Notes: generated by a model from the sequence alone, not told the origin. Positions 16,586 through 25,335 are shown, counted from the first letter of the stretch. The stretch is 36,920 nucleotides of DNA from Streptomyces mangrovisoli (GCF_000974985.2 NZ_LAVA02000078.1:1-36920); one strand, 5' to 3'. Translations and numbers: made by a program.

Positions 16586-18363
16586 GTCAGGCGCAGTGCC
16601 GTGTCGATCAGCGGCACGTGGCTGAAGGCCTGCGGGAAGTTGCCCACCTGGCGCTGGAGGCGCGGGTCCCACTCCTCGGCCAGCAGTCCGAGGTCGTTGC
16701 GGAGCGAGAGCAGCTTCTCGAACAGCTTGCGGGCCTCGTCCACCCGGCCGATCATCGCGAGGTCGTCGGCCATCCAGAACGAGCAGGCGAGGAAGGCGCC
16801 CTCGTCGCCCGGGAGCCCGTCGACGTTCTCCTCGTCGCCGTGCGTCGGGTAGCGCAGGATGAACCCGTCCGGCGTGGACAGCTCGCGCTGGATCGCCTCG
16901 ATGGTGCCGATCACCCGCTTGTCGTCCGGCGGCAGGAAGCCCATCTGCGGGATCAGCAGCAGCGACGCGTCCAGCTCCCGGGAGCCGTAGGACTGCGTGA
17001 AGGTGTTGCGTTCCTTGTCGTAGCCCTTCTCGCACACCTCCCGGTGGATGTCGTCGCGCAGCTCGCGCCACTCCTCCAGCGGGCCGTCCGCGTCGCCCGC
17101 CTCGATCAGCTTGATCGTGCGGTCGACGGCGACCCAGGCCATCACCTTCGAGTGCACGAACTGGCGGCGCGGGCCGCGCACCTCCCAGATGCCCTCGTCC
17201 GGCTCGTCCCAGTGGTCGGCCAGGTAGCGGATGAGCTTCAGCTGGAGCAGCGAGGCGTAGTCGTTGCGCGCCAGTCCGGTCATGTGGGCCAGGTGCAGGG
17301 CCTCGATGGTCTCGCCGTACACGTCGAGCTGGAGCTGGTGCGCGGCGCCGTTGCCGACCCGGACCGGGGCGGAGTTCTCGTAGCCGGGCAGCCAGTCCAG
17401 TTCGGCCTCGCCGAGCTCCCGCTCGCCCGCGATGCCGTACATGATCTGGAGGTTCTCCGGGTCGCCCGCGACCGCCCGCAGCAGCCACTCGCGCCAGGCG
17501 CGGGCCTCCTCGCGGTAGCCGGTGCGCAGCAGCGAGGACAGCGTGATGGCCGCGTCGCGCAGCCAGGTGTAGCGGTAGTCCCAGTTGCGGACGCCGCCGA
17601 TGTCCTCGGGCAGGGAGGTGGTGGGGGCCGCGACGATCCCGCCGGTCGGGGCGTAGGTCAGCGCCTTCAGGGTGATCAGCGAGCGGATCACCGCCTCGCG
17701 GTACGGGCCGTGGTACGTACAGTGCTCGACCCACTCCCGCCAGAACCCCTCCGTCGCCTCCAGCGACTGCTCGGGCTCCGGCAGCGGCGGGGGCTTCAGG
17801 TGCGAGGCCTGCCAGGAGATGGTGAAGGCGACCCGGTCACCGGGGCCGACGGTGAAGTCGGAGTGGATGGTCGGCGACTTGCCGGAGGTCTCGCACTCGG
17901 TGTCGAACCAGACCGAGTCGGGGCCCGCGACGGCGACCGTGCGCCCCTCGTGCAGGTCCACCCACGGGACGACGCGGCCGTAGGAGAAGCGCATGTGCAG
18001 GGTGGAGCGCATCGGGACGCGGCCGGTGACGCCCTCCACGATGCGGATCACCTGCGGGGCGCCCTCGCGCGGCGGCATGAAGTCGGTGACCCGGACCGTG
18101 CCGCGCGGGGTGTCCCACTCGGAGTCCAGGATCAGCGAGTCGCCGCGGTAGGAGCGCCGGGTGGCGGTCGGCGGCTGGGCATCGGCCGCGTGGGCGGGGC
18201 CGATGCGCCAGTAGCCGTGCTCCTCGGTGCCCAGCAGGCCGGCGAAGATGGCGTGGGAGTCGAAGCGGGGCAGGCACAGCCAGTCGACCGTCCCGTCCCG
18301 GCAGACCAAAGCGGCGGTCTGCATGTCTCCGATGAGTGCGTAGTCTTCGATGCGCCCGGCCAC
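16561..18363 (-). CDS. Glycoside hydrolase family 15 protein (glucoamylase / trehalase-like)
   Basis: A 600-residue cytoplasmic GH15 enzyme. It opens with AGRIEDYALIGDMQTAALV and DGTVDWLCLPRFDS, the marker of the bacterial/mycobacterial GH15 group that includes trehalases. The (alpha/alpha)6 barrel carries GVRNWDYRYTWLRDAA, DEPDEGIWEVRG (candidate general-acid region) and AEEWDPRLQRQVGNFPQAFSHV (candidate general-base region). It lacks a signal peptide, so a role in intracellular trehalose or glucan turnover is likely; choosing between them needs assay. GTG 18363 was chosen because GGAG lies 6 bases upstream. An in-frame GTG at 18390 would add nine residues. The 3' end is part of a tandem repeat. 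Confidence 0.9.
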   Translation of the reverse strand: MAGRIEDYALIGDMQTAALVCRDGTVDWLCLPRFDSHAIFAGLLGTEEHGYWRIGPAHAADAQPPTATRRSYRGDSLILDSEWDTPRGTVRVTDFMPPREGAPQVIRIVEGVTGRVPMRSTLHMRFSYGRVVPWVDLHEGRTVAVAGPDSVWFDTECETSGKSPTIHSDFTVGPGDRVAFTISWQASHLKPPPLPEPEQSLEATEGFWREWVEHCTYHGPYREAVIRSLITLKALTYAPTGGIVAAPTTSLPEDIGGVRNWDYRYTWLRDAAITLSSLLRTGYREEARAWREWLLRAVAGDPENLQIMYGIAGERELGEAELDWLPGYENSAPVRVGNGAAHQLQLDVYGETIEALHLAHMTGLARNDYASLLQLKLIRYLADHWDEPDEGIWEVRGPRRQFVHSKVMAWVAVDRTIKLIEAGDADGPLEEWRELRDDIHREVCEKGYDKERNTFTQSYGSRELDASLLLIPQMGFLPPDDKRVIGTIEAIQRELSTPDGFILRYPTHGDEENVDGLPGDEGAFLACSFWMADDLAMIGRVDEARKLFEKLLSLRNDLGLLAEEWDPRLQRQVGNFPQAFSHVPLIDTALRLTASGAYGG

Positions 18364-19011
18364 GTGCAACTCCAGTCGAACGGCCACGTCACCCCGCGAG
18401 GGGGCGGTCGCTGGTGCGGTCAAGGGGTCGTTGTAATGCGTCGTTGAGCGGTGAGGCGGAGCAGCCGCTCCGCCTGGGGACAAAACGGCAATTCTTGCTC
18501 AACGAACTGACGAGCTCTCATTGTTCCGGTCGACACGGGCGGGGGTGGTGCCGTGTGACCCGGCCGGGCTCGGCAGCGAATGTCCGAGCAGGATACGACG
18601 CACGTAGATGATCTGTGTGCCGCTCCGGGCAACCCGCGTGGGCCGAACGGGTGAGCAACGGGTGAGGACCCGGTGACCGGGATACGTCTGTGTCGGACAC
18701 CGGTCCTTTGCCCGGATCGGACTCGGGGCTGTTGTCCGGATCGGATGCCGGGCCGATGTGCGGATCGGACGCCGGATCGGACTCCAGGCCGGACTCCAGG
18801 CCGGACTCCAGGCCGGAATCCGGGCCGGAATTCGTGTCGGACCGTGCGCGCAGCGTGGCCGGAAGCCAGCGCCCCGAGGCGCTGATACCCTGGTAGCCCG
18901 TGGACCGGTGGGCACGAAACCCCCGAACCGCAGCGACGGCGCCACCGAAGCATTTCGGCCCGGCAGCTGTACCGCAGACCAGATCGCGACCACGGGAGCC
19001 CCCTCTTGGCC
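18364..19011. other. Long divergent intergenic region between GH15 gene and pyrG
   Basis: About 650 bp without a convincing gene. It should hold the promoters of both the GH15 gene (leftward) and pyrG (rightward). Visible structure: a near-tandem repeat of aacgggtgag at about 18649-18670; scattered cggatcgga units at about 18714-18780; a 12-bp tandem repeat at 18779-18838; and a 7-bp stem (cagcgcc-ccga-ggcgctg, 18867-18884) just before a possible -10 box (TACCCT, about 18886-18891). A short open frame across the repeats (18690-18896) is not believed to be a gene. Confidence 0.6.
18779..18838. repeat. 12-bp tandem repeat upstream of pyrG
   Basis: The unit ggactccaggcc occurs three times exactly (18779-18814), followed by two degenerate units (ggaatccgggcc and ggaattcgtgtc). 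It lies in the leader or promoter region of pyrG. No function can be assigned. Confidence 0.85.
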
Positions 19012-20679
19012 ATGCCGCCCGCTGCTTTTCGAAACAGCACAGCCACGACGACCAAGCACATCTTCGTCACCGGGGGTGTCGCCTCCTCTCTCGGCAAGGG
19101 CCTCACCGCCTCCAGCCTCGGCATGTTGCTCAAGGCACGCGGCCTGCGCGTCGTGATGCAGAAGCTCGATCCGTACCTGAACGTCGACCCGGGCACCATG
19201 AACCCGTTCCAGCACGGTGAGGTCTTCGTCACCAACGACGGAGCCGAGACCGACCTGGACATCGGACACTACGAGCGTTTCCTCGACCGTGACCTGGACG
19301 GCTCCGCCAATGTCACTACAGGACAGGTGTACTCCACGGTCATCGCCAAGGAGCGGCGGGGCGAGTATCTGGGTGACACGGTCCAGGTGATCCCGCACAT
19401 CACCAACGAGATCAAGCACCGCATCCGCCGCATGGCCGGCGACGAGGTCGACGTCGTCATCACCGAGGTCGGCGGCACCGTCGGCGACATCGAGTCGCTG
19501 CCGTTCCTGGAGACCGTCCGCCAGGTCCGGCACGAGGTCGGCCGCGACAACGTCTTCGTGGTCCACATCTCGCTCCTGCCGTACATCGGCCCCTCGGGCG
19601 AGCTGAAGACCAAGCCGACCCAGCACTCGGTCGCCGCCCTGCGCAACATCGGTATCCAGCCGGACGCGATCGTGCTGCGCTGCGACCGCGAGGTGCCCAC
19701 CGCGATCAAGCGGAAGATCTCGCTGATGTGCGACGTCGACGAGGCCGCCGTCGTCGCCTGCCCCGACGCCCGCTCGATCTACGACATCCCGAAGACCGTG
19801 CACGGCGAGGGCCTGGACGCCTATGTCGTCCGCAAGCTGGACCTGCCGTTTCGCGACGTGGACTGGACGACGTGGGACGACCTGCTCGACCGCGTCCACA
19901 ACCCCGACCACGAGATCACCCTCGCCCTGGTCGGCAAGTACATCGACCTGCCCGACGCCTACCTCTCGGTCACCGAGGCGCTGCGCGCGGGCGGCTTCGC
20001 CAACCGTGCCCGGGTGAAGATCAAGTGGGTCACCTCGGACGACTGCAAGACCCCGGCCGGCGCCAAGGCGCAGCTCGCCGACGTCGACGGCATCTGCATC
20101 CCCGGCGGCTTCGGCGACCGCGGTGTGCTCGGCAAGGTCGGCGCGATCAAGTACGCCCGCGAGCACAAGATCCCGCTGCTCGGCCTCTGCCTGGGCCTGC
20201 AGTGCATCGTGATCGAGGCCGCGCGCAACCTGGCCGACATCTCCGACGCCAACTCCACCGAGTTCGACCCGGCGACCGGGCACCCGGTCATCTCCACGAT
20301 GGCCGAGCAGCTCGACATCGTGGCCGGCGAGGGCGACATGGGCGGCACCATGCGGCTCGGCATGTACCCGGCCAAGCTGGCCGAGGGCTCGATCGTGCGC
20401 GAGGTCTACGACGGCAAGGAGTACGTCGAGGAGCGGCACCGGCACCGCTACGAGGTGAACAACGCCTACCGGGCCGAGCTGGAGAAGAAGGCGGGCATCC
20501 TGTTCTCCGGCACGTCGCCGGACGGCAAGCTCGTCGAGTACGTGGAGTACCCGCGTGACGTCCACCCGTACCTGGTGGCCACGCAGGCCCACCCGGAGCT
20601 GCGCTCGCGTCCGACCCGCCCGCACCCGCTGTTCGCGGGGCTGGTGAAGGCGGCCGTCGAGCGGAAGACCTCGAAGTAA
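19012..20679 (+). CDS. pyrG: CTP synthase (glutamine-hydrolysing)
   Basis: A 555-residue CTP synthase, which aminates UTP to CTP using glutamine and ATP. The synthetase half opens HIFVTGGVASSLGKGLTASSLG near 16-37, with the MQKLDPYLNVDPGTMNPFQHGEVFV block. The class I glutamine amidotransferase half has the nucleophile Cys near 393 in GLCLGLQC, followed downstream by HRHRYEVNN and the catalytic His/Glu in QAHPELRSRPT. ATG 19012 gives the family-like MPP start. GGGAG at 18994-18998 is better spaced for TTG 19006, which would add two residues, so initiation may occur there. The protein carries a slightly longer N-terminus than I recall in relatives. A strong terminator follows. Confidence 0.95.
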   Translation: MPPAAFRNSTATTTKHIFVTGGVASSLGKGLTASSLGMLLKARGLRVVMQKLDPYLNVDPGTMNPFQHGEVFVTNDGAETDLDIGHYERFLDRDLDGSANVTTGQVYSTVIAKERRGEYLGDTVQVIPHITNEIKHRIRRMAGDEVDVVITEVGGTVGDIESLPFLETVRQVRHEVGRDNVFVVHISLLPYIGPSGELKTKPTQHSVAALRNIGIQPDAIVLRCDREVPTAIKRKISLMCDVDEAAVVACPDARSIYDIPKTVHGEGLDAYVVRKLDLPFRDVDWTTWDDLLDRVHNPDHEITLALVGKYIDLPDAYLSVTEALRAGGFANRARVKIKWVTSDDCKTPAGAKAQLADVDGICIPGGFGDRGVLGKVGAIKYAREHKIPLLGLCLGLQCIVIEAARNLADISDANSTEFDPATGHPVISTMAEQLDIVAGEGDMGGTMRLGMYPAKLAEGSIVREVYDGKEYVEERHRHRYEVNNAYRAELEKKAGILFSGTSPDGKLVEYVEYPRDVHPYLVATQAHPELRSRPTRPHPLFAGLVKAAVERKTSK

Positions 20680-20698
20680 CACACCAGTTGTACGGTGG

Positions 20699-20740
20699 CC
20701 GGGGTGCATACCTTCAATGGTGTGCACCCCGGTTTTTGTT
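20699..20740 (+). terminator. Rho-independent terminator of pyrG
   Basis: A 14-bp inverted repeat (ccggggtgcatacc at 20699-20712, ggtgtgcaccccgg at 20719-20732, one G-U pair) around a six-base loop is followed by ttttt at 20733-20737. It lies 20 bp after the pyrG stop and before the Nudix gene. Confidence 0.92.
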
Positions 20741-20779
20741 TCCGCACGTTTCTGCACGTGGCACGTGGAAGGACAGGGC

Positions 20780-21403
20780 ATGACGATCAAGGACACGCCG
20801 GAGGAGTGGGAGATCCGGGCGACCGCGACCCCCTTCGTGGGCAACAAGACCTCCGTCCGCACGGACGACGTGGTCATGCCCGACGGGTCCGTGGTCCACC
20901 GCGACTACCAGGTCCACCCGGGGTCCGTGGCCGTGCTCGCCCTCGACGAGGAGGACCGGGTCCTGCTCATCCGCCAGTACCGCCACCCCGTGCGGCAGAA
21001 GCTGTGGGAGATCCCGGCCGGGCTGCTCGACGTGCCCGGGGAGAACCCGCTGCACGCGGCGCAGCGCGAGCTGTACGAGGAGGCGCACGTCAAGGCCGAG
21101 GACTGGCGGGTGCTGACGGACGTCTACACCACGCCCGGCGGCTGCGACGAGGCCGTGCGGATCTTTCTCGCGCGGGATCTGTCCGAGGCCGAGGGCGAGC
21201 GCTTCGAGGTCGAGCACGAGGAGATCGACCTCGAGTACGCGCGGGTACCGGTGGACGAGCTGGCCCGGGGGGTCCTTGCGGGCGAGCTGCACAACAACTG
21301 CCTGGTCGTGGGGGTGCTGTCGCTGATCGCGGCGCGGGCGGGGGACGGGCTGGACGCGCTGCGTCCGGCGGAGGCGGAGTGGCCGGCGCGCCCCTTCGCG
21401 TGA
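20780..21403 (+). CDS. Nudix hydrolase, ADP-ribose pyrophosphatase type
   Basis: A 207-residue Nudix enzyme that probably splits ADP-ribose to AMP and ribose 5-phosphate. The catalytic Nudix box lies at 81-104 (PAGLLDVPGENPLHAAQRELYEEAHV). It keeps the REL-x-EE core but has one extra residue between the first Gly and Glu, and His where Gly usually follows EE. I recall the same insertion in the mycobacterial ADP-ribose pyrophosphatase, so it is likely a clade feature. The upstream strand DEEDRVLLIRQYRHPV is typical of the ADPRase subfamily. The start is ATG 20780 with GGAAGGA just before it; an in-frame start at 20717 lies in the pyrG terminator and is rejected. Confidence 0.92.
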   Translation: MTIKDTPEEWEIRATATPFVGNKTSVRTDDVVMPDGSVVHRDYQVHPGSVAVLALDEEDRVLLIRQYRHPVRQKLWEIPAGLLDVPGENPLHAAQRELYEEAHVKAEDWRVLTDVYTTPGGCDEAVRIFLARDLSEAEGERFEVEHEEIDLEYARVPVDELARGVLAGELHNNCLVVGVLSLIAARAGDGLDALRPAEAEWPARPFA

Positions 21404-21443
21404 CGCCCTGCGGGCGGCTCGCCGTTTTTGGCTGCGGGTGAGT

Positions 21444-21475
21444 GGGGGCTGGTCGCGCAGTTCCCCGCGCCCCTT
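21444..21475. repeat. Dispersed GC-rich hairpin repeat, copy 2 (half element)
   Basis: This copy contains gggggctggtcgcgcagttc followed by cccgcgcccctt but no complementary right arm. It shares its core with copy 1 (12896-12944) and copy 3 (21529-21574) and lies 40 bp after the Nudix stop. Confidence 0.75.
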
Positions 21476-21528
21476 CAAGGACGGGGGTCCAGAGGTCGTG
21501 TGTTCGGGTGCGGGCCGGTGGGGGTTGA

Positions 21529-21574
21529 TCGCGCAGTTCCCCGCGCCCCTTTGGGGGCGCGGGGAACTGCGCGA
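21529..21574. repeat. Dispersed GC-rich hairpin repeat, copy 3 (perfect 21-bp hairpin)
   Basis: The left arm (21529-21549, starting tcgcgcagttcccc) and right arm (21554-21574, ending ggggaactgcgcga) are perfect 21-bp complements around a four-base loop (tttg). The element is the complete form of the repeat seen at 12896 and 21444. It could terminate transcription from the Nudix gene. Confidence 0.85.
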
Positions 21575-21900
21575 CAAGCCACGATGGCGCCGCACGGGTC
21601 CTACGACGTCTCGCGGGGGCGTGCCGGACGGCGATCGGCGGGGCGGGTCTACGACCGCACGTGCGCGGCCGCTGCCGATGTGGGCGGTGGGGGCCGCTCC
21701 GGGCGTCCGGACCGTACCGGCGTGCGGTCGGAGCGAAAGGCCCCCTCGTCCCACCACTGATGTGACGATCTGCTGATCCGATCGGGGGACCGTCCGCCCC
21801 GCCCGTCCAGGAAGGCCACGGACCGTCAACTAGGCTCGGGAAACGCCCGAACCGGAGTCCCCGGCGGGCTTGCGCGTGCGGTGGGACGGGAGTGTGGCCC

Positions 21901-23997
21901 GTGGCGGATCAGGCGGTGGACACGGACGGCGCGCGGCTGCCGGAGCCCGCTCCCGTGGAGGACGTGGAGGACGTGGAGGACCGGTTCCTCGGCCGCACAC
22001 GGGAGCTCAAGGAGCTTGCCGCGGACATCGAGCGCACCGGTCTCGACACCATCTCCGGGCGCAAGGCCCCCCGCGCGCGGGTCCTGCTGATCGCGGGCCG
22101 CCCCGGCTCCGGCCGCAGCGCCCTCGCCGCGGAACTGGTGCGCCAGGTCGCCGACCGCTACCCGGACGGCGTGCTGCGCGCCCGGCTGAGCGAGCCCGAC
22201 GGCACGCCCGTGCCGAGCGGCCGGGCCGCCCGCGAGCTGCTCACCGCGCTCGGTGCGAGCAGTCCGCCCGGCGCCTCGGACGACGACCTCACCGCCGATC
22301 TGCGGGCCGCCCTCGCCGATCGCAAGGCCCTGCTCCTGCTCGACGACGCGACGGGCGCCGAACAGGTCGACGCCCTGCTCCCGGACAACTCCGCCTGCCT
22401 GGTCGTGGCCGTCGCCCGGGGCCCGCTGACCGGCGTCGCGGACGTCCGCCCCTGCACTCTGGGCGGCCTCGACACCAAGTCGGCGGTGGAGCTGCTGTCC
22501 CGCCGGATCGGGTCGGTCCGGGTCACCGTCGACCCGCGCGCCGCGGAGACTCTGGTGGAGGCGTGCCAGGCGCAGCCCGCCGCGCTGATGCTGGCGAGCG
22601 GCTGGCTGGCGGCCCGCCCCAAGGTGGCCGTCGCCGACCTCGCCAAGCGGCTGCACGCCGACCCCGACGACGCCGGGGTGGGAGAGGCCGCGCCCGGCCC
22701 GCTGGCCCGGATGTTCCGGCTGGTCCACGACACCCTGCCGAGCCCCGCCGCGCGCATGATGCGGCTGCTCGCCCTCGCCCCGGCCGGCCTGGTCGACCCG
22801 CACACCGCCTCCGCCCTGGCCGGCTGCTCGGTGGAGGCCGCCCACGGCACGCTGGACGAGTTCGCCGCGCTCGGTCTGCTGCACGCCGCCGACTCGCAGC
22901 AGCCCCAGTACGAGGTGCCCGGCTGCCTCCAGCCCCTGCTCGCCGCCCAGGCCGCCGCCAAGGACCGCCCCGGCGAGCTCCAGCTGGCCCGTGCCCGGAT
23001 GCTGGAGCGGACCGTGCGGCTGCTCCAGTCCTGCCGCACGATCACCGAGACGGACAGCCCCCAGTCCCGCGAGAAGCAGCTCGGGCTGCCGCGCTCGCTG
23101 CGCTTCCCGAACCCCCGGGCCGCGGCCGACTGGCTGGTGCTGCGCCGGCCCGCCCTGCTGGCCTCGGCCCGGCTCGCGGTCGCCGACGGGGAGCTGGACA
23201 CCCTGGCCCGCCGCCTGATGTCCCAGCTGGTGCGGGCCCTGGTCGCGCACCAGGGCACCCGGGCCGCGGCACCCGACCTGTACGGCATCCACCGCCTTGT
23301 CCTGGACGTCGCCGAGCGCCGCGAGCTGCCCCGTGAGCAGGCCGCGGCGCTGCTGAACCTCGCCGACCTGGATGCCCGCACCGGCCGGACGACGGAGGCG
23401 CTGGTGCGATATCGCGCAGCTTTGGACGTCGGACGCAGAGCAGATGACCCGTATGCGACCGCTCGCGCAATGGAATCCGTAGGTGGTGCGCATCTGGAGC
23501 TGGGGGACTACGACCGGGCGGCCGACTGGTTCGGCCGCGCCCTCGCCCAGCGGCTCGCCCGCGACGAGCGCGCGGAGGCCGCGCGGCTCTACGGGCGGAT
23601 CGCCGCCGCCCACACCTACGCGGCCCGTTACGGCGAGGCGCAGCGCGGCTGGCGCGCGGCCGTCGCGGGCCACCGCAGGAACGGTGATCTGGCCGCCCAC
23701 GCACGGGCGTTGAGCGAGCTGGCCCGGGTCCAGGAGTACGCCGGGCGGCCCGAGGAGTCGCTGCTCACCTGCCAGGAGGCCATGGAGTGGGCGCGCCGGG
23801 CCGACGACGGCCGGCTGCTGGCCGCACTCCAGCTCCGGCTCGCCGACACCCTGGAGCGTCTGGGCGACCCCACCGCGGCCCGACTGCACCGCGCCGCGGC
23901 GGAGCGCATGCTGGACGAAGAGGCCCGTGACGACGATCCCGAGCCGGAACACGGTGCTAACGCCTGCGAAATCCGCAGTGCACTCGCTGAAGATTGA
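21901..23997 (+). CDS. STAND-type NTPase with C-terminal tetratricopeptide repeats (AfsR-like, no DNA-binding domain)
   Basis: A 698-residue signalling protein. After an acidic N-terminus, FLGRTRELKEL opens an NB-ARC-type NTPase domain. The P-loop is LLIAGRPGSGRSALAAEL (GRPGSGRS at 66-73), with Arg where Lys is standard. Walker B is ALLLLDD near 143-149, and a winged-helix-like region follows near 270-340. Residues about 480-690 are TPRs (ALLNLADLDARTGRTTEALVRYRAALDVG, SVGGAHLELGDYDRAADWFGRALAQ, ALSELARVQEYAGRPEESLLTCQEAMEWA). Unlike AfsR it has no SARP DNA-binding domain, so it may act through a partner. GTG 21901 was chosen for GGGAG 8 bases upstream; GTG 21892 is an alternative. Alanine dehydrogenase follows after 143 bp. 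Confidence 0.88.
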   Translation: MADQAVDTDGARLPEPAPVEDVEDVEDRFLGRTRELKELAADIERTGLDTISGRKAPRARVLLIAGRPGSGRSALAAELVRQVADRYPDGVLRARLSEPDGTPVPSGRAARELLTALGASSPPGASDDDLTADLRAALADRKALLLLDDATGAEQVDALLPDNSACLVVAVARGPLTGVADVRPCTLGGLDTKSAVELLSRRIGSVRVTVDPRAAETLVEACQAQPAALMLASGWLAARPKVAVADLAKRLHADPDDAGVGEAAPGPLARMFRLVHDTLPSPAARMMRLLALAPAGLVDPHTASALAGCSVEAAHGTLDEFAALGLLHAADSQQPQYEVPGCLQPLLAAQAAAKDRPGELQLARARMLERTVRLLQSCRTITETDSPQSREKQLGLPRSLRFPNPRAAADWLVLRRPALLASARLAVADGELDTLARRLMSQLVRALVAHQGTRAAAPDLYGIHRLVLDVAERRELPREQAAALLNLADLDARTGRTTEALVRYRAALDVGRRADDPYATARAMESVGGAHLELGDYDRAADWFGRALAQRLARDERAEAARLYGRIAAAHTYAARYGEAQRGWRAAVAGHRRNGDLAAHARALSELARVQEYAGRPEESLLTCQEAMEWARRADDGRLLAALQLRLADTLERLGDPTAARLHRAAAERMLDEEARDDDPEPEHGANACEIRSALAED

Positions 23998-24140
23998 AGC
24001 AATGAAAGGCTAGACAGCGGGAACACCTTCATTAGACTGGCTACGCCGCACGTTCTCCTGCGGTGCATCCCGTTGTGCCCCAGTGCATCCGGGTACACGG
24101 GGCTATGCCCACACCCTCTGATTCAAGGACCGTGATCGAC

Positions 24141-25256
24141 GTGAAGGTCGGCATCCCCCGCGAGGTCAAGAACAACGAGTTCCGGGTGGCCATCACCCCC
24201 GCCGGTGTGCACGAGCTGGTGCGCAACGGGCACCAGGTCGTCGTCGAGCGCAACGCCGGCGTCGGTTCCTCGATCACGGACGACGAGTACGTCGCCGCCG
24301 GCGCCGAGATCCTGGAGACCGCGGACGAGGTCTGGGCCACCGCCGACCTGCTGCTGAAGGTCAAGGAGCCCATCGCCGAGGAGTACCACCGCCTCCGCAA
24401 GGACCAGACGCTCTTCACCTACCTGCACCTCGCCGCCTCCAAGGAGTGCACCGACGCGCTCATCGAGTCCGGCACCACGGCGATCGCGTACGAGACCGTC
24501 GAGCTCCCGAACCGCGCGCTGCCGCTGCTCGCCCCGATGTCCGAGGTCGCGGGCCGCCTCGCCCCGCAGGTCGGCGCCTACCACCTGATGCGCGCCAACG
24601 GCGGCCGCGGCGTGCTGCCCGGCGGCGTCCCCGGCGTGCTCCCGGCCAAGGCCGTCGTCATCGGTGGCGGCGTCTCCGGCTGGAACGCCGCGCAGATCGC
24701 CATCGGCATGGGCTTCGACGTGACGCTGCTCGACCGCGACATCAACAAGCTGCGCGAGGCCGACAAGATCTTCGGCACGAAGATCAAGGCTGTCATGTCC
24801 AACTCCTTCGAGCTGGAGAAGGCCTGCCTGGAGGCCGACCTCGTGATCGGCGCCGTGCTGATCCCCGGCGCCAAGGCCCCGAAGCTGGTCACCAACGAGC
24901 TCGTCTCGCGGATGAAGCCCGGAAGTGTCCTTGTCGACATCGCGATCGACCAGGGCGGCTGCTTCGAGGACTCCCGTCCGACCACGCACGCCGAGCCGAC
25001 CTTCCCGGTCCACAACTCGGTCTTCTACTGCGTCGCCAACATGCCCGGCGCGGTGCCCAACACCTCGACCTACGCGCTGACGAACGCCACGCTGCCGTAC
25101 ATCGTCTCGCTGGCCAACAACGGCTGGGTGGAGGCGCTGCGCCGTGACGCCGCGCTGGCCAAGGGCCTCAACACCCATGACGGCAAGGTCGTTTACAAGG
25201 AGGTCGCCGAGGCCCACGGCCTGGAGCACCTCGAGCTGGAGACCCTGCTCGACTGA
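24141..25256 (+). CDS. ald: Alanine dehydrogenase
   Basis: A 371-residue NAD-dependent L-alanine dehydrogenase, which interconverts alanine with pyruvate and ammonia. From GTG 24141 the known catalytic residues fall in their standard positions: Arg15 (NNEFRVAITPAG), Lys75 (LLKVKEP) and His96 (YLHLAASKECTDAL). The NAD-binding Rossmann motif is VIGGGVSGWNAAQIA, and VDIAIDQGGCFEDSRPTTH and YCVANMPGAVPNTSTYALTN are family signatures. The length equals that of the classical enzyme. AAGGA at 24125-24129 supports this start; GTG 24132 is too close to it. TAGACT at 24033-24038 is a possible -10 box. A 12-bp hairpin lies downstream. Confidence 0.95.
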   Translation: MKVGIPREVKNNEFRVAITPAGVHELVRNGHQVVVERNAGVGSSITDDEYVAAGAEILETADEVWATADLLLKVKEPIAEEYHRLRKDQTLFTYLHLAASKECTDALIESGTTAIAYETVELPNRALPLLAPMSEVAGRLAPQVGAYHLMRANGGRGVLPGGVPGVLPAKAVVIGGGVSGWNAAQIAIGMGFDVTLLDRDINKLREADKIFGTKIKAVMSNSFELEKACLEADLVIGAVLIPGAKAPKLVTNELVSRMKPGSVLVDIAIDQGGCFEDSRPTTHAEPTFPVHNSVFYCVANMPGAVPNTSTYALTNATLPYIVSLANNGWVEALRRDAALAKGLNTHDGKVVYKEVAEAHGLEHLELETLLD

Positions 25257-25304
25257 TCGCCAGCCCCAGCGGAACGGCTAAGTCACCTTTTCGTAAAGGC
25301 GATA

Positions 25305-25323
25305 CGTCAACTTGACGCGTCAA
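25305..25323. promoter_or_regulatory. Cluster of three inverted TTGACG/CGTCAA half-sites
   Basis: CGTCAA (25305-25310), TTGACG (25312-25317) and CGTCAA (25318-25323) are packed together. The last two form the perfect palindrome TTGACGCGTCAA. Ribbon-helix-helix proteins often bind arrays of such short half-sites, and a gene of that type lies in the next operon. Alternatively this is part of the ald 3' region with no function. Regulatory use is inference. Confidence 0.4.
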
Positions 25324-25335
25324 CCGCGCACGCCC

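Larger units (their letters stand above)
21404..21900. other. Noncoding region with two hairpin repeats upstream of the STAND regulator
   Basis: About 500 bp without a supported gene. It contains two copies of the dispersed GC-rich hairpin repeat (listed separately) and then about 320 bp of unremarkable sequence that should hold the promoter of the gene at 21901. Short open frames here read through the repeat and are rejected. Confidence 0.65.

Noticed and set aside
18690..18896. A 68-residue open frame upstream of pyrG
   Set aside because: It is made of the 12-bp tandem repeat translated as SRPD units, without ribosome site or domain.
20717..20779. N-terminal extension of the Nudix gene
   Set aside because: The extra codons lie in the pyrG terminator and the good ribosome site is just before ATG 20780.
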